Positions 7,717 to 16,696 of a stretch of DNA of 37,324 bases are shown in pieces (within the stretch, counting starts at the first letter, position 1; every line of letters starts with the position of its first letter). Source of the stretch: an uncultured Lentisphaeria bacterium (GTDB lineage Bacteria; Verrucomicrobiota; Lentisphaeria; Victivallales; UBA1829). The notes under the pieces are model-generated. The model searched no databases and was not told the DNA's origin. It was given only the letters and a program-made list of their open reading frames with translations. Location of the stretch: NCBI GenBank assembly GCA_949287225.1, contig CASEFP010000086.1, forward strand, positions 1-37,324. Direction: 5' to 3'. The translations under genes and the position numbers were made by a program.

Positions 7717-10069
7717 TCTTCTGACTCCAGATCCAGTTGACCACGGGATCGCCCGGAATGCCGTTTGCCAGAATGGCATCCCCGATCTTTCGTACGGTTT
7801 GCTGCTTCAGGGGATCGTATCCCTCCAGACGCTTCTGCTGTTGCGCACGGAATGCCTTCCATGCGGCAGCGTAACGCTGCATCTCCTCGCGGGAAATCGT
7901 CGCAGCCGGGGAGAAGTAGAAATACGCCGCCTTTGCGGCAAAATACGTGCGGGTCCCGGGAGCGCCTTCCGCCATTTTATTGAGCGTTTCCAGCATCGAC
8001 GCACGGCGTTTCAGAAGGGTTTCGCACTGCTGTCTGAGCGTCCTGGTTTCCCCGTTGAGCATCCACCTGTTCTCCGGAAGCGAGAGCCAGAGGCGCGTCT
8101 CATCGACGGCGCGGAACAGAGCGGCAAGCGCGATGCAGTCCGGCTGGAAATCCAGATTGGAAGCAAGGTCGTCGGAATAGACATTGGTCTGAAGGAGCGC
8201 CGACTGCTGAATGATTTCATAGAAGAAACGGATGCCGAACATCCGGTCATATGTGCCGGATGGCGTTTTCCTGCGCGGACTGGGCATTTTCCCTTTCAGA
8301 CAGTCGAAGCGGAAGGCCTCCGCCAGCGTCTTTGCGGAGGCAAAACGCTCCGCGATTTCAGGAATCCGTCCCTTGTCCAGACCGTTGCCCTTCAGGTTTG
8401 CCAGAAGGTATTTCAGGTTCTCCATATTGCGGAGGATGGCCTTCTGGCGCGCGGCAAGCTGATTGCGTTTCTTCAGGATCCGGGAACTGATCATGCACTC
8501 GTCGCTGGAAACAAACGGCACGTCAAGCTGAATGTCGCTGAAACGCATGGCGCTCAGCGCGGCCTGATTCGCCGTGACGACCTTCTGGTTCTTCTCCAGC
8601 TGTTTCAGGACATCGGCGAGATCCCGCGCCCGCACACGGATACTGCCGGAAGCCTCCGCGCCCAGACGGTTCAGTTCCGCGATCAGGCTCTGGAAATTGG
8701 TATTTTCCTCGTCCAGGCGGTTCATGGCTGCGATCATTTTATCCAGAACCGCACAGTTGTTTTTCAGTTCCGCCAGCAGTTTGTCTATTTCCGTGCGGAG
8801 CGGGCGAAGCCATTCGGGCTCCTGTTCCTTTTCCCGTTTGAGAAGCGCGTCTTTCTCCAGTTCCGCCAGCAGATTCTTCTGGACGGCGGGATCGGAATCC
8901 ATCGCCGAGAGCGCGTCGCGCAGTCTGAACTGCATATCCAGCAGCTTTTTCGCATGGTGAACGACGGCCATGCGCTCGTCGACGGACGCATCCTCCCAGT
9001 TCCATGCGAAACGGTTGCCCGCCTCGAGGCGGCCGAAACATTTTGCGGCGTCCTGCCACTCGGAAGCGTTCAGAAGGCGTTTGAATTCCTCCCATGCCGC
9101 GAGCGTCTTTTCATAGCGCGCAATGTTTTTCAGATGCTCCTGATGGTATTTCTCGTATTTCTGGTAATCCCGGGAGCCGGGCATGTGGTCGAGCACGCGG
9201 CGGGCCGCGCCGAAGTCCGCGCGCCGGATGTAGTATTCCGTCGCGGCGAGCACCTGCGACGCTTCCGGCGTAGCGGCATAGAAAAGCCCGAAAATACCGA
9301 GAATGACAATGACGGTGATTCCCATGATCAGGATCTTGCGCCCGATCTGCGAACGGGTATGGGGAACGTTCCGGTCGAGGAACATGAGGTCGAAAAAGGC
9401 GACGGCGATCTCGTCGGAGTCCATCAGCATGCGTTCCTGGCGTCCCAGTTTCGCACCGTTGACGAAGGTGCCGTTGAGGCTGTCGAGATCCTTGATCCAG
9501 GATTCCCCGTTTTCCGCAATGCGGATTTCCGCATGGAAGCGCGAGACGACGTCGTCTTTGATGACAATGTCGTTTTCCGGCGCGGAACCGATCCGGATGA
9601 GATTTTTTTCGAGACGGATGAGTTCTCCCTCGCGGGGGCCGTTCAGAAATTCCAGGCGGTGCACGTCGCAGGGGCGCGCGTCCCGCAGTTCCGCCGGTTT
9701 GACGAAGAGTTCGCAGTCGCCGACGGCAACCCGGTCGTTCGGCTTCAGCACATACGAGAAGAGCGTCCTTCCGTGCACATGGAGGATGTTTTTCCCGCAT
9801 GCCTGGATCCGGATCTCCCGCTCGGCAAGGCGCAGTTCCGCCTGATAGTCGGCGGAGACGCGGTCCTGCTCGGGGACAATCCAGTCGTTGTCCGTGGCGC
9901 GCCCGATCCTGACTTTTTCCCCCAGTGTGTCGGTATTCGCCGAAACAATCAGCCTGCCGCGGCAGCGGAGTTCCAGAATGCGCGCATAGGTCCGGCGCTT
10001 CTCTTTTTTTCCGGAGGACTGTGCCGCGCCGTCCTTGTTTTTGTCATGTTTCCGAAACAAACTTTTCAT
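7709..10069 (-). CDS. Membrane protein with two FHA domains and a long helical C-terminal region
   Basis: A 786-residue protein whose ATG overlaps the stop of the preceding FHA gene (ATGA, 4 bp). FHA domain 1 (about 30-125) keeps GRATDND but has SADY where SxxH is expected. FHA domain 2 (about 137-232) has SRFH and LNGTFVNG but GS in place of the conserved Gly-Arg. A transmembrane helix (about 245-265) follows, then about 520 residues rich in charged helices, probably coiled coil or repeat helices. It lies between a second FHA protein and the Flp-like pilin in a Tad-like operon. FHA domains usually bind phosphothreonine peptides; a role as scaffold of the inner-membrane platform is inferred. 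No homologue with a known role was recognised. Confidence 0.8.
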   Translation of the reverse strand: MKSLFRKHDKNKDGAAQSSGKKEKRRTYARILELRCRGRLIVSANTDTLGEKVRIGRATDNDWIVPEQDRVSADYQAELRLAEREIRIQACGKNILHVHGRTLFSYVLKPNDRVAVGDCELFVKPAELRDARPCDVHRLEFLNGPREGELIRLEKNLIRIGSAPENDIVIKDDVVSRFHAEIRIAENGESWIKDLDSLNGTFVNGAKLGRQERMLMDSDEIAVAFFDLMFLDRNVPHTRSQIGRKILIMGITVIVILGIFGLFYAATPEASQVLAATEYYIRRADFGAARRVLDHMPGSRDYQKYEKYHQEHLKNIARYEKTLAAWEEFKRLLNASEWQDAAKCFGRLEAGNRFAWNWEDASVDERMAVVHHAKKLLDMQFRLRDALSAMDSDPAVQKNLLAELEKDALLKREKEQEPEWLRPLRTEIDKLLAELKNNCAVLDKMIAAMNRLDEENTNFQSLIAELNRLGAEASGSIRVRARDLADVLKQLEKNQKVVTANQAALSAMRFSDIQLDVPFVSSDECMISSRILKKRNQLAARQKAILRNMENLKYLLANLKGNGLDKGRIPEIAERFASAKTLAEAFRFDCLKGKMPSPRRKTPSGTYDRMFGIRFFYEIIQQSALLQTNVYSDDLASNLDFQPDCIALAALFRAVDETRLWLSLPENRWMLNGETRTLRQQCETLLKRRASMLETLNKMAEGAPGTRTYFAAKAAYFYFSPAATISREEMQRYAAAWKAFRAQQQKRLEGYDPLKQQTVRKIGDAILANGIPGDPVVNWIWSQKND

Positions 10070-11547
10070 TCTTCAATCGTCCAGATGTTTTTCATGATCT
10101 TCACATGTCTGTGGTCGTCCGGCGAGGGGAAGCGCCGCAGACATTCGTTGACGATCCGGTTCATCCCCTCGGTATTTTCCGCCGTCTGATAGGTCTGATA
10201 CGCCAGACAGCACTGCGAATACCAGACCTGCTGCTTCTCCTTGAACTCCAGCCAGAGCGGCAGCACAGCGGCACTCAGCACTTCGTCGCGGCTTTCATAC
10301 GCGCGGCAGAGCAGCGTCCGCAGCATGGCATCGAGCTCGTCCCATACGGCGACAGCGATATTTTTCCGCAGCTCCTGCGAAGCGCGCTGGAGCAGACGCG
10401 TCGTGTCGCCCTCGACGCGTTTCTCCGGAATCTCCCAGTAGCGGTCCGTCATCGAAGGAGATACGACAAAGGCTCCGTAGCTCTGGAGAACCCGGTCGGT
10501 ACGCCAGAAATGCCCTGCGGGAACCTCCCGCAGCAGCACAAGTTCCTTGTCGTGATAGCGCATATAGCTGGCGTAGCCCTGCCAGCGGAAGTTTTTGTCC
10601 TGTCTTGTGTAGGCAAGGCGGTAATAAGGGAATCCGCCCTCCGCGGGACGGTAGAAATCCTGTTTCGGGTCCTCAAGAAACGCGAACCCCTGCTGTTCGG
10701 AAAGGCGTTTCCGCCAGTCGTCGAAACTCTTTTTCCGCGTCGTGCGGAAGCCGTCCGGCACACTTGTCACCGTAAAGACGATATGGAACGGCACATCAAA
10801 ATTTCTGCCGAGCGCGGTCATGATCTCGCAGTTGTTTCCGTCGGTCTTCACCACGGTCGCGGACATCTTCGGGAAGTAGACGAGACACTTCCCGCCGGGA
10901 GCGATTTCCGTCCGGACCTCGCCGTCATTGTAATCCCCCGAGACCTCCCCCGGCCATGTGACCGGATTCTCCAGCCGGAGTTCGGAAAGCAGATACGCCC
11001 CTCCCAGAATCAGCACAAACACCAGAAAACCTGCCCCGAGGACAATCTGCTTCCTGCGTTTCTGGCTGCGGTTGAATTTGCGCAGATCATCAAGTTCCGC
11101 CGCCGAGGCGTAGCGTGTGCGGTCTCCCTCCTGCGGACTCTTTTCCTCCGTGCCGTCCCCGGTCAGTTCCTCGGTCGGCTCCTCGGTATTCTCCTCGTCC
11201 ATCGCCGCGGAAACGGGCGGCAGCGGTGAATCGTCGTTTTCCAGTACGAATGTGAGCTCATTTCCGAGCCGGACGTCCGCGCCGGGCAGAAGCCGGCGGT
11301 CCTGTCCCCCGGGAACCGCCTCGCCGTTCACAAGCACGGACGCATTTTCCGCCACGTGCAGCAGAACGCCGGAATCCGACTGCGGCATCAGCGTGACATG
11401 TTCCGGTGCGATGTCCGCTCCGCCGGGACGGATGTCCGCGTCGCGCCGCCGCCCGATCACGATTCCGGAATTCCGGATCGCGAACGTGCGCCCGGCCAGC
11501 TCGCCGGAGAGGAATTTGATCTGATAAGCGGATGAAGCGTTTTCCAT
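10066..11547 (-). CDS. Membrane protein with N-terminal FHA domain
   Basis: A 493-residue protein. Residues about 8-102 form an FHA domain: VIGRRRDAD is conserved, but the SxxH motif is APEH and only VNG remains of the final loop, so phosphothreonine binding may be reduced. An acidic linker (about 106-142), a basic stretch (RSQKRRK) and one transmembrane helix (about 167-188, IVLGAGFLVFVLILGGAYLL) follow. The C-terminal 300 residues would lie outside the cytoplasm and match nothing I recognise. AGGAGG 5 nt before the start fixes it. It follows tadC by 9 bp and overlaps the next FHA gene by 4 bp, so both FHA proteins are likely made together as parts of one complex. Confidence 0.8.
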   Translation of the reverse strand: MENASSAYQIKFLSGELAGRTFAIRNSGIVIGRRRDADIRPGGADIAPEHVTLMPQSDSGVLLHVAENASVLVNGEAVPGGQDRRLLPGADVRLGNELTFVLENDDSPLPPVSAAMDEENTEEPTEELTGDGTEEKSPQEGDRTRYASAAELDDLRKFNRSQKRRKQIVLGAGFLVFVLILGGAYLLSELRLENPVTWPGEVSGDYNDGEVRTEIAPGGKCLVYFPKMSATVVKTDGNNCEIMTALGRNFDVPFHIVFTVTSVPDGFRTTRKKSFDDWRKRLSEQQGFAFLEDPKQDFYRPAEGGFPYYRLAYTRQDKNFRWQGYASYMRYHDKELVLLREVPAGHFWRTDRVLQSYGAFVVSPSMTDRYWEIPEKRVEGDTTRLLQRASQELRKNIAVAVWDELDAMLRTLLCRAYESRDEVLSAAVLPLWLEFKEKQQVWYSQCCLAYQTYQTAENTEGMNRIVNECLRRFPSPDDHRHVKIMKNIWTIEE

Positions 11548-11556
11548 ATACCCTCC

Positions 11557-12453
11557 TCAGAACAGCGGAACACCGGCTTCCTTCATCTTGAGGAAGACCG
11601 GAGTCAGAATAATGATGAAAACGGCAGGCAGAATAAAGAGCGCCATCGGCAGAAGCATCAGCGAGGGCGCACGCTGCGCCTTGCACTCGGCCAGCGCGAA
11701 ACGGGCCTTGCGCATCTCTTCTCCCTGAATCTCCATTGTGTCCGTGAGCGGCGCGCCCAGTTCCGTTCCCAGCGCGATCGCGGCGGCGAACGACGTAAAC
11801 TCCTTGATCTGAATCCGGTCCGCCATGTTCTGCAGTGCGGTCGTCCGGATGACGCCAAGCTCCATTTCCCGGAGCATCTGGGAGTATTCGTCCGTCAGCG
11901 GCCCGGCGATTCCGAGCTTGACGTAAAAGCGGATTGCCGCGGAAAAATCCAGCCCGCCGCGCATGGCGGAGGCGATCAGGTCAATGGAATAGGGAATCGC
12001 CTTGAGGATTTCCGTCCGGCGTTTCTGCGCAAGATTGCCGATGATGATTCCCGGTATGCTGCTTCCGAGGAAGGCGGCGATCAGCGCGGCAATCGGAATG
12101 GAGATGCGGTGTTCCTGATCCGCCAGCATCGCAGTGACACATCCCGCCGCCAGACCCGCCGCCAGTCCCGTCAGAAGCTGGGAACAGTAGAGCGCGCCCG
12201 GCGTAAGTTTCAACCCCGCGAACGTCAGCTTTTTCTGCAGCGCTTCCGTATGGCGGGAGAAAAGGAGCCGTAACAGCGTGCCGACTCCGGCCTGCTCCAG
12301 CAGATCGGTCAGCGGCCTGAGAAGACGGAAGAAGAGCGGCGTATTTTCCTGCCGTTCCGCCTTTTTTTCCTTTTTGTCAGCGAGAACAGTGAAAAACAGC
12401 GTCGGCAGCAGCACCGCCAGAAAAGTCAATGCGTAAATAAACATCTGTTTCAT
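11557..12453 (-). CDS. tadC: Tad system inner-membrane platform protein TadC
   Basis: A 298-residue polytopic protein of the GspF/T2SSF family. An N-terminal membrane helix (residues 5-25) is followed by a hydrophobic hairpin (about 85-140), a cytoplasmic GspF-like helical domain (IPYSIDLIASAMRGGLDFS, then GEEMRKARFALAECKAQRAP) and a C-terminal membrane segment (LMLLPMALFILPAVFIIIL). The length and the final PAVFIIILTP match TadC. It lies directly downstream of its partner tadB. TadB and TadC form the platform that couples the CpaF ATPase to pilin extrusion. Confidence 0.88.
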   Translation of the reverse strand: MKQMFIYALTFLAVLLPTLFFTVLADKKEKKAERQENTPLFFRLLRPLTDLLEQAGVGTLLRLLFSRHTEALQKKLTFAGLKLTPGALYCSQLLTGLAAGLAAGCVTAMLADQEHRISIPIAALIAAFLGSSIPGIIIGNLAQKRRTEILKAIPYSIDLIASAMRGGLDFSAAIRFYVKLGIAGPLTDEYSQMLREMELGVIRTTALQNMADRIQIKEFTSFAAAIALGTELGAPLTDTMEIQGEEMRKARFALAECKAQRAPSLMLLPMALFILPAVFIIILTPVFLKMKEAGVPLF

Positions 12454-12465
12454 AGCTTCACACCT

Positions 12466-13365
12466 TCACACCTTGATGTCCACAATCGTCCGGATGACAA
12501 AGTACCCGATCACTTCCAGCGTCAGCATCACGCCGATGGCGCACCATCCGATCAGGGTCTGCACCATCGGCAGCATCAGCTCGTTGTTGATGAAAAAGAG
12601 CAGCAGGAATGCCGCCAGCGGCGCCAGCGACATCGCCAGCGCCTCGAAGCGCCCCTGCGCCGTCAGCGCCCGGAGCTTCTGCTGGAATTCCGTCCTGCTC
12701 CGGATCATCCACGTGATTTTTTCCAGCACGTCGACCATGCTTCCGCCGGACTGCGTCGTCAGGCGGATCGAAATGATCAGAAGCTGAAGGTCCTCGCAGG
12801 GGATCCTGTTGTACATGCGCTGGAGCGCCTCCGCCAGTTCCAGGCCGAGCCGGTATTCCCGGATCACGATCATCAGCTCCTCCTTCAGCGGTCCTTCGCT
12901 CCGCCGCGAGAATACCTCCAGCGCCTGCGGCAGCGCCTGTCCCGCACGAAGCCCGCTGGTCAATCCGAGCGCAAGATCCAGAATACTGTTTTCAAACCGC
13001 TCCGCCCGTTTGCGCGCCTTGAGAGAAAAATAAAACCACGGCGCCGTCATGCCGAGAGCGAAAACGAGTGCTGCGGCGGGCACGATGATCAGCGGTTCGT
13101 AGACCTGGCAGAAAACGAGTATCGCAACCAGGGTGCCGGAAAGCAGGATCCCTGCGGAAAGCTGAATCTGCTGCAGAGTGACGCGGTCGATGAAATAATA
13201 GACGTTGTTCGCCTGTCCCTCCGAGCGGTTCTCTTTGATTTTCCGGTCGGTTTTCTCCATGCTGAACGACTGGATCAGACTGATGAGAATGTAGATCAGA
13301 AGCGCGACGGCAAAGAGCACCAAAAGGTAGACGCCGTAGCGTTCCAGCACCGATACCGAATTCAT
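12466..13365 (-). CDS. tadB: Tad system inner-membrane platform protein TadB
   Basis: A 299-residue GspF/T2SSF-family protein with an N-terminal membrane helix, a central pair of helices (about 75-125), a GspF domain (FENSILDLALGLTSGLRAGQ, then IISIRLTTQSGGSMVDVLEK) and two C-terminal helices. RLTTQSGGSMVDVLEKI is typical of TadB. The start at 13365 is chosen over the ATG at 13371 because AGGAG sits 8 nt before the former and only 2 nt before the latter. It lies between the CpaF ATPase and tadC with gaps of 15 and 12 bp. It acts in the inner membrane as pilus platform. Confidence 0.88.
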   Translation of the reverse strand: MNSVSVLERYGVYLLVLFAVALLIYILISLIQSFSMEKTDRKIKENRSEGQANNVYYFIDRVTLQQIQLSAGILLSGTLVAILVFCQVYEPLIIVPAAALVFALGMTAPWFYFSLKARKRAERFENSILDLALGLTSGLRAGQALPQALEVFSRRSEGPLKEELMIVIREYRLGLELAEALQRMYNRIPCEDLQLLIISIRLTTQSGGSMVDVLEKITWMIRSRTEFQQKLRALTAQGRFEALAMSLAPLAAFLLLFFINNELMLPMVQTLIGWCAIGVMLTLEVIGYFVIRTIVDIKV

Positions 13366-13380
13366 TCCCATGGCTCCTTT

Positions 13381-15081
13381 CTATCCTTCCGGCACAAAGA
13401 CGGACATGTCAAGCTCCAGATCGCCTGCCTGCCGCAGTTCATCGACGAATTTCGGAATGTTCCCCGTCGCGGTATGATGCCCGACCACGTGGAACTTCTC
13501 GTCGAACCCCTCCTGCTCGAACGTGAAGATGTCCTGCAGCAGAATCGTGCTTCCCTCACGCCCGGTCACTTCGGTGATCCGGACGATTTTCCGGGAACCG
13601 TCCGGAAGCCGGGTCTGCTGGACGATCAGGTGAATCGCCGACGCGATCTGTTCGCGGATCGCCGACGACGGAAGCTCGAACCCCGCCATCATGACCATGT
13701 TCTCCAGACGGGACAGCGCATCGCGCGGATTGTTCGCGTGGCAGGTTGTCATCGAGCCGTCATGTCCGGTGTTCATCGCCTGAAGCATGTCCAGAGCCTC
13801 CGCGCCGCGGCACTCCCCGACAATGATCCGGTCCGGACGCATGCGCAGCGTGTTGATGACCAGATCGCGGATCGTGACGCGCCCCTGTCCCTCGACGTTG
13901 GCCGGACGCGCCTCCAGACGGCAGAGATTCTCGTGGCTCAGCTTCAGTTCCGCCGAGTCCTCCACCGTGATGATGCGCTCCTTTTCCGGAATGAACTGCG
14001 AGAGGATGTTGAGGAGCGTCGTCTTGCCGGAACCCGTGCCGCCCGAAACCAGAATGTTGCGGCGCGCACGCACCGCCTCCCGGAGGAAAAGCGCCATCGG
14101 CCGGGTCAGGCTCCCGTAGGAGATCAGATCCTCGTCGGTCAGTTTTTTCGACGGGAATTTGCGGATCGTCACCAGAGAGCCGTCAAGCGCCAGCGGAGGG
14201 ATCACCGCATTCACGCGCGAACCGTCCTCCAGACGGGCGTCCACCATCGGGGAGGCCGCGTCGATATGGCGGCCCAGCGGCTCGACAATGCGCTGAATGA
14301 TGGACTGCAGATGCGTCTCCCCGTTGAACTTCGCGGCGGAACGGTAGAGCAGCCCCTTGCTCTCGATAAAGATGTTTTCCGGCCCGTTGATCATGATTTC
14401 GGAAATGTTCGTGTCGCGCAGCAGCGGCGACAGCGGCCCGAGCCCGATCAGGTCGTCGAGCAGAATCCGCCGGAACTGCTCCAGATTGACGCCGGAAGGG
14501 ATCTCATGGCGGATTTCGCGCAGAATCCGTTCGACGGTCTCCTCGACCTTCGGGCGCATTTCACTGCTGGTCATCTCCTTCACGGAGGAGTTGGCGATAT
14601 TCAGAAGCTCCAGCACGCGGTTCTGCACCTGCCGCGCCAGACGGATCATCGTTTCGGAGTAAAGGGCGGTCAGCGAGGTCTGCGCGGCATAGATCGGCAG
14701 TCTGTGCCCTCCCGTTTCCATTTTCGGCTTCATCATCGGAGCGGGAGCGCTCCCCGCCGGCTGCGGGGAGGCCTGCGGCACGGAAACAGCCTTTTTTTCC
14801 AGAATCAGTTCCGTTTCCCCGATCTGAATCGTGTCGCCGGGCGCAAGCGGTGTCCGGGAGGCGATGCTTTTACCGTTCACGCGTGTTCCCGTGCGGCTCG
14901 CCAGGTCTTCCAGAAAGAGCTGTTCACCTTCCACGGTGATTTCCGCATGGCGGCGGGAGACTTTCCGGTCCGGAACACAGAGGCCCGCGCCGTCGGAACG
15001 CCCGATCGTCAGCGGGCATTTCCCTTCCAGGGAGACAATCTTCTCCGTTCCATCCGCATTTCTGATCTTCAGCTGCATCAT
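13381..15081 (-). CDS. cpaF: Tad secretion ATPase CpaF/TadA with N-terminal FHA domain
   Basis: A 566-residue fusion. Residues 1-96 form an FHA domain with all canonical residues (TIGRSDG, VSRRHAEI, LASRTGTRVNG). After a Pro/Ala linker (about 100-125), residues 130-566 are a type II/IV secretion ATPase: Walker A GGTGSGKT (347-354), Asp and Glu boxes (TVEDSAEL), Walker B RIIVGECRG (418-426) and the His box TGHDGSMTTCHANNP. CpaF/TadA hexamers power Tad pilus assembly at the inner membrane. The fused FHA domain suggests a threonine-phosphorylated partner (family knowledge plus inference); no Ser/Thr kinase gene is in this window. It lies 9 bp after the secretin gene and 15 bp before tadB. Confidence 0.93.
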   Translation of the reverse strand: MMQLKIRNADGTEKIVSLEGKCPLTIGRSDGAGLCVPDRKVSRRHAEITVEGEQLFLEDLASRTGTRVNGKSIASRTPLAPGDTIQIGETELILEKKAVSVPQASPQPAGSAPAPMMKPKMETGGHRLPIYAAQTSLTALYSETMIRLARQVQNRVLELLNIANSSVKEMTSSEMRPKVEETVERILREIRHEIPSGVNLEQFRRILLDDLIGLGPLSPLLRDTNISEIMINGPENIFIESKGLLYRSAAKFNGETHLQSIIQRIVEPLGRHIDAASPMVDARLEDGSRVNAVIPPLALDGSLVTIRKFPSKKLTDEDLISYGSLTRPMALFLREAVRARRNILVSGGTGSGKTTLLNILSQFIPEKERIITVEDSAELKLSHENLCRLEARPANVEGQGRVTIRDLVINTLRMRPDRIIVGECRGAEALDMLQAMNTGHDGSMTTCHANNPRDALSRLENMVMMAGFELPSSAIREQIASAIHLIVQQTRLPDGSRKIVRITEVTGREGSTILLQDIFTFEQEGFDEKFHVVGHHTATGNIPKFVDELRQAGDLELDMSVFVPEG

Positions 15082-15090
15082 AAGGCGTCT

Positions 15091-16686
15091 TCACCAGGTG
15101 AACATTTTCAGGAACCAGTTCCGTTCCTCGCGCTCGCGCGCCTTTTCGCTTTTCTTCCGGACGGATTCCGTGACCTTCTTTTCCGTTTCCGCCGTTTCCG
15201 CGGAGGGTCTGCCGGTCATTTCCACCTTGCGCTCCGAGATTGCGGGAGACGCCAGAATCAGCAGGAACATCTCCTCACCCTGTTTCTCCTCGGAGGAGAA
15301 AAACCAGCTGACAATCGGGATATGCCGCAGGAAGGCGTATCCGGTCGGGCCGCTTTCGGAATAGGTCAGCTCCTTCTGTCCGGCGATGACGGCCGTCTTG
15401 TCGAGCTGGCAGAAAATCTCCGCCGTGGTTTTTGTGGAGCGCTGGAAATAATCCTCCTCCTGCTTGATGGGCGCGAGGCTCTTTTCCAGTTCAAGTTCCA
15501 GACGGACCATGTCGGAGCGGACCAGGCCGCCGCGGACCTTCATTTTCAACCCGAAATTGATCGGCTGCAGATTCGCCACATCCTGACTGTAGACTTTGAC
15601 ATTCAAGGTTCCGCCGTTTTCATACACCGCATAGTTTTTGCTGTTGTTGGTGAGCGTCAGATGTCCCGCGTCGCGGAAATCGGAGATTCCGTTGTTCCCG
15701 AAAAAGAGGAGCGAACCCTTCAGACTGGTATTGATCTGGGAGTAAAGCCCCTTCCCGTTGGTCGCGTCCGCGAACTCTTCCGGCGCGCCGCCCGCCAGCG
15801 CCCGGAACCATGCGATCAGGTTCCAGGAGAGCACCGTTCCGTCGGCGGAGGAGTTGCCGAGGCGTTCCAGCTGTGTCTTTGTCACGCCGACGAACACGAT
15901 TCCCACATCCAGCTGGGTATCCGCGATGTTCAGTTCCGTCACCGCTTTCAGGGCGTTTCCGTTCCACTCCGGGGAGAGCCAGGTCTGCGCATCGAGAATC
16001 CGCTTGACGGCGGCGATGTCGTTTTCACAGAGCAGATACCCGGAAACCGTGAGGACGCCGTTGGACACCTGGAACCTGAGCTGTCCGGGCGCGTCCGGGG
16101 AAACCGTGTCGGCGACTTTGAATCCGGCGCTTTCGAAACGCTTCTTCAAATCCGTGAAGAGCGCGGGTCCCGGGCGGAACGTCACATAGTTGTGACAGCG
16201 CTCCTCGTAACGCTTCACGACCCGCCGGAAATACTCCCAGTGCCCGGGTCTGGTGATCTCGCCGCGCAGCGTCAGTACATTGTCGGAAAGTTCGACTCCG
16301 ACCTCGGGCAGATCGCCCAGCTCCCGGCTCAGTTCGCGGTAGACCTGCATGACCGAACTGGAGACGGTCACGCGGAACTCCTTTCTCATCCCGTTTGCCG
16401 AGGCGGTCACGACGGCATTCCCGACGGAGACGCCTTCCAGTTCAAAGGAACGGCCGTCGATCAGGCTGACTTTCGCATTGGCTGTGCTGGATTTGCAGTG
16501 CTCGATCTGGAACGGAACTTCAAATTTCCGGGTTTCGCCGGTGGAGATTGTGACGCTTTCCGGAGGCAGCGTCACGGTTGTCCCGTTCCATTTGAGGGTG
16601 GCATCTGACGCGGCGGGCTCGGCAGCGGATGCGGGAAGCAGAAGAATCCCCGCGAGCAGAACAGGCAGACTGGAAAAAAATCTCAT
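15091..16686 (-). CDS. cpaC: Tad outer-membrane secretin CpaC/RcpA
   Basis: A 531-residue exported protein. The start at 16686 gives a signal peptide (MRFFSSLPVLLAGILLLPAS) with GAGGTG 6 nt upstream; an upstream extension would spoil it. The N-terminal part resembles the pilus-assembly N-terminal domain (TISTGETRKFEVPF, then FELEGVSVGNAVVTA), followed by BON-like repeats (VELSDNVLTLRGEI and FQVSNGVLTVSGYL). The C-terminal half is the secretin core, ending in GPTGYAFLRHIPIVSWFFSS and EEMFLLILASP. A charged tail (about 480-531) follows. It forms the outer-membrane pore of the Tad apparatus and sits 10 bp after cpaB in the operon. Confidence 0.9.
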   Translation of the reverse strand: MRFFSSLPVLLAGILLLPASAAEPAASDATLKWNGTTVTLPPESVTISTGETRKFEVPFQIEHCKSSTANAKVSLIDGRSFELEGVSVGNAVVTASANGMRKEFRVTVSSSVMQVYRELSRELGDLPEVGVELSDNVLTLRGEITRPGHWEYFRRVVKRYEERCHNYVTFRPGPALFTDLKKRFESAGFKVADTVSPDAPGQLRFQVSNGVLTVSGYLLCENDIAAVKRILDAQTWLSPEWNGNALKAVTELNIADTQLDVGIVFVGVTKTQLERLGNSSADGTVLSWNLIAWFRALAGGAPEEFADATNGKGLYSQINTSLKGSLLFFGNNGISDFRDAGHLTLTNNSKNYAVYENGGTLNVKVYSQDVANLQPINFGLKMKVRGGLVRSDMVRLELELEKSLAPIKQEEDYFQRSTKTTAEIFCQLDKTAVIAGQKELTYSESGPTGYAFLRHIPIVSWFFSSEEKQGEEMFLLILASPAISERKVEMTGRPSAETAETEKKVTESVRKKSEKAREREERNWFLKMFTW

Positions 16687-16696
16687 ATCATGCACC

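Noticed and set aside
7613..10189. An 858-codon open frame on the plus strand
   Set aside because: Antisense to the two-FHA-domain protein, which has clear FHA motifs and overlapping operon neighbours. No start context or family resemblance.
13474..16608. A 1044-codon open frame on the plus strand
   Set aside because: It lies antisense to cpaF and the secretin, both of which have clear motifs and ribosome binding sites. The long frame reflects GC-rich codon use on the opposite strand; its translation shows no recognisable domain.
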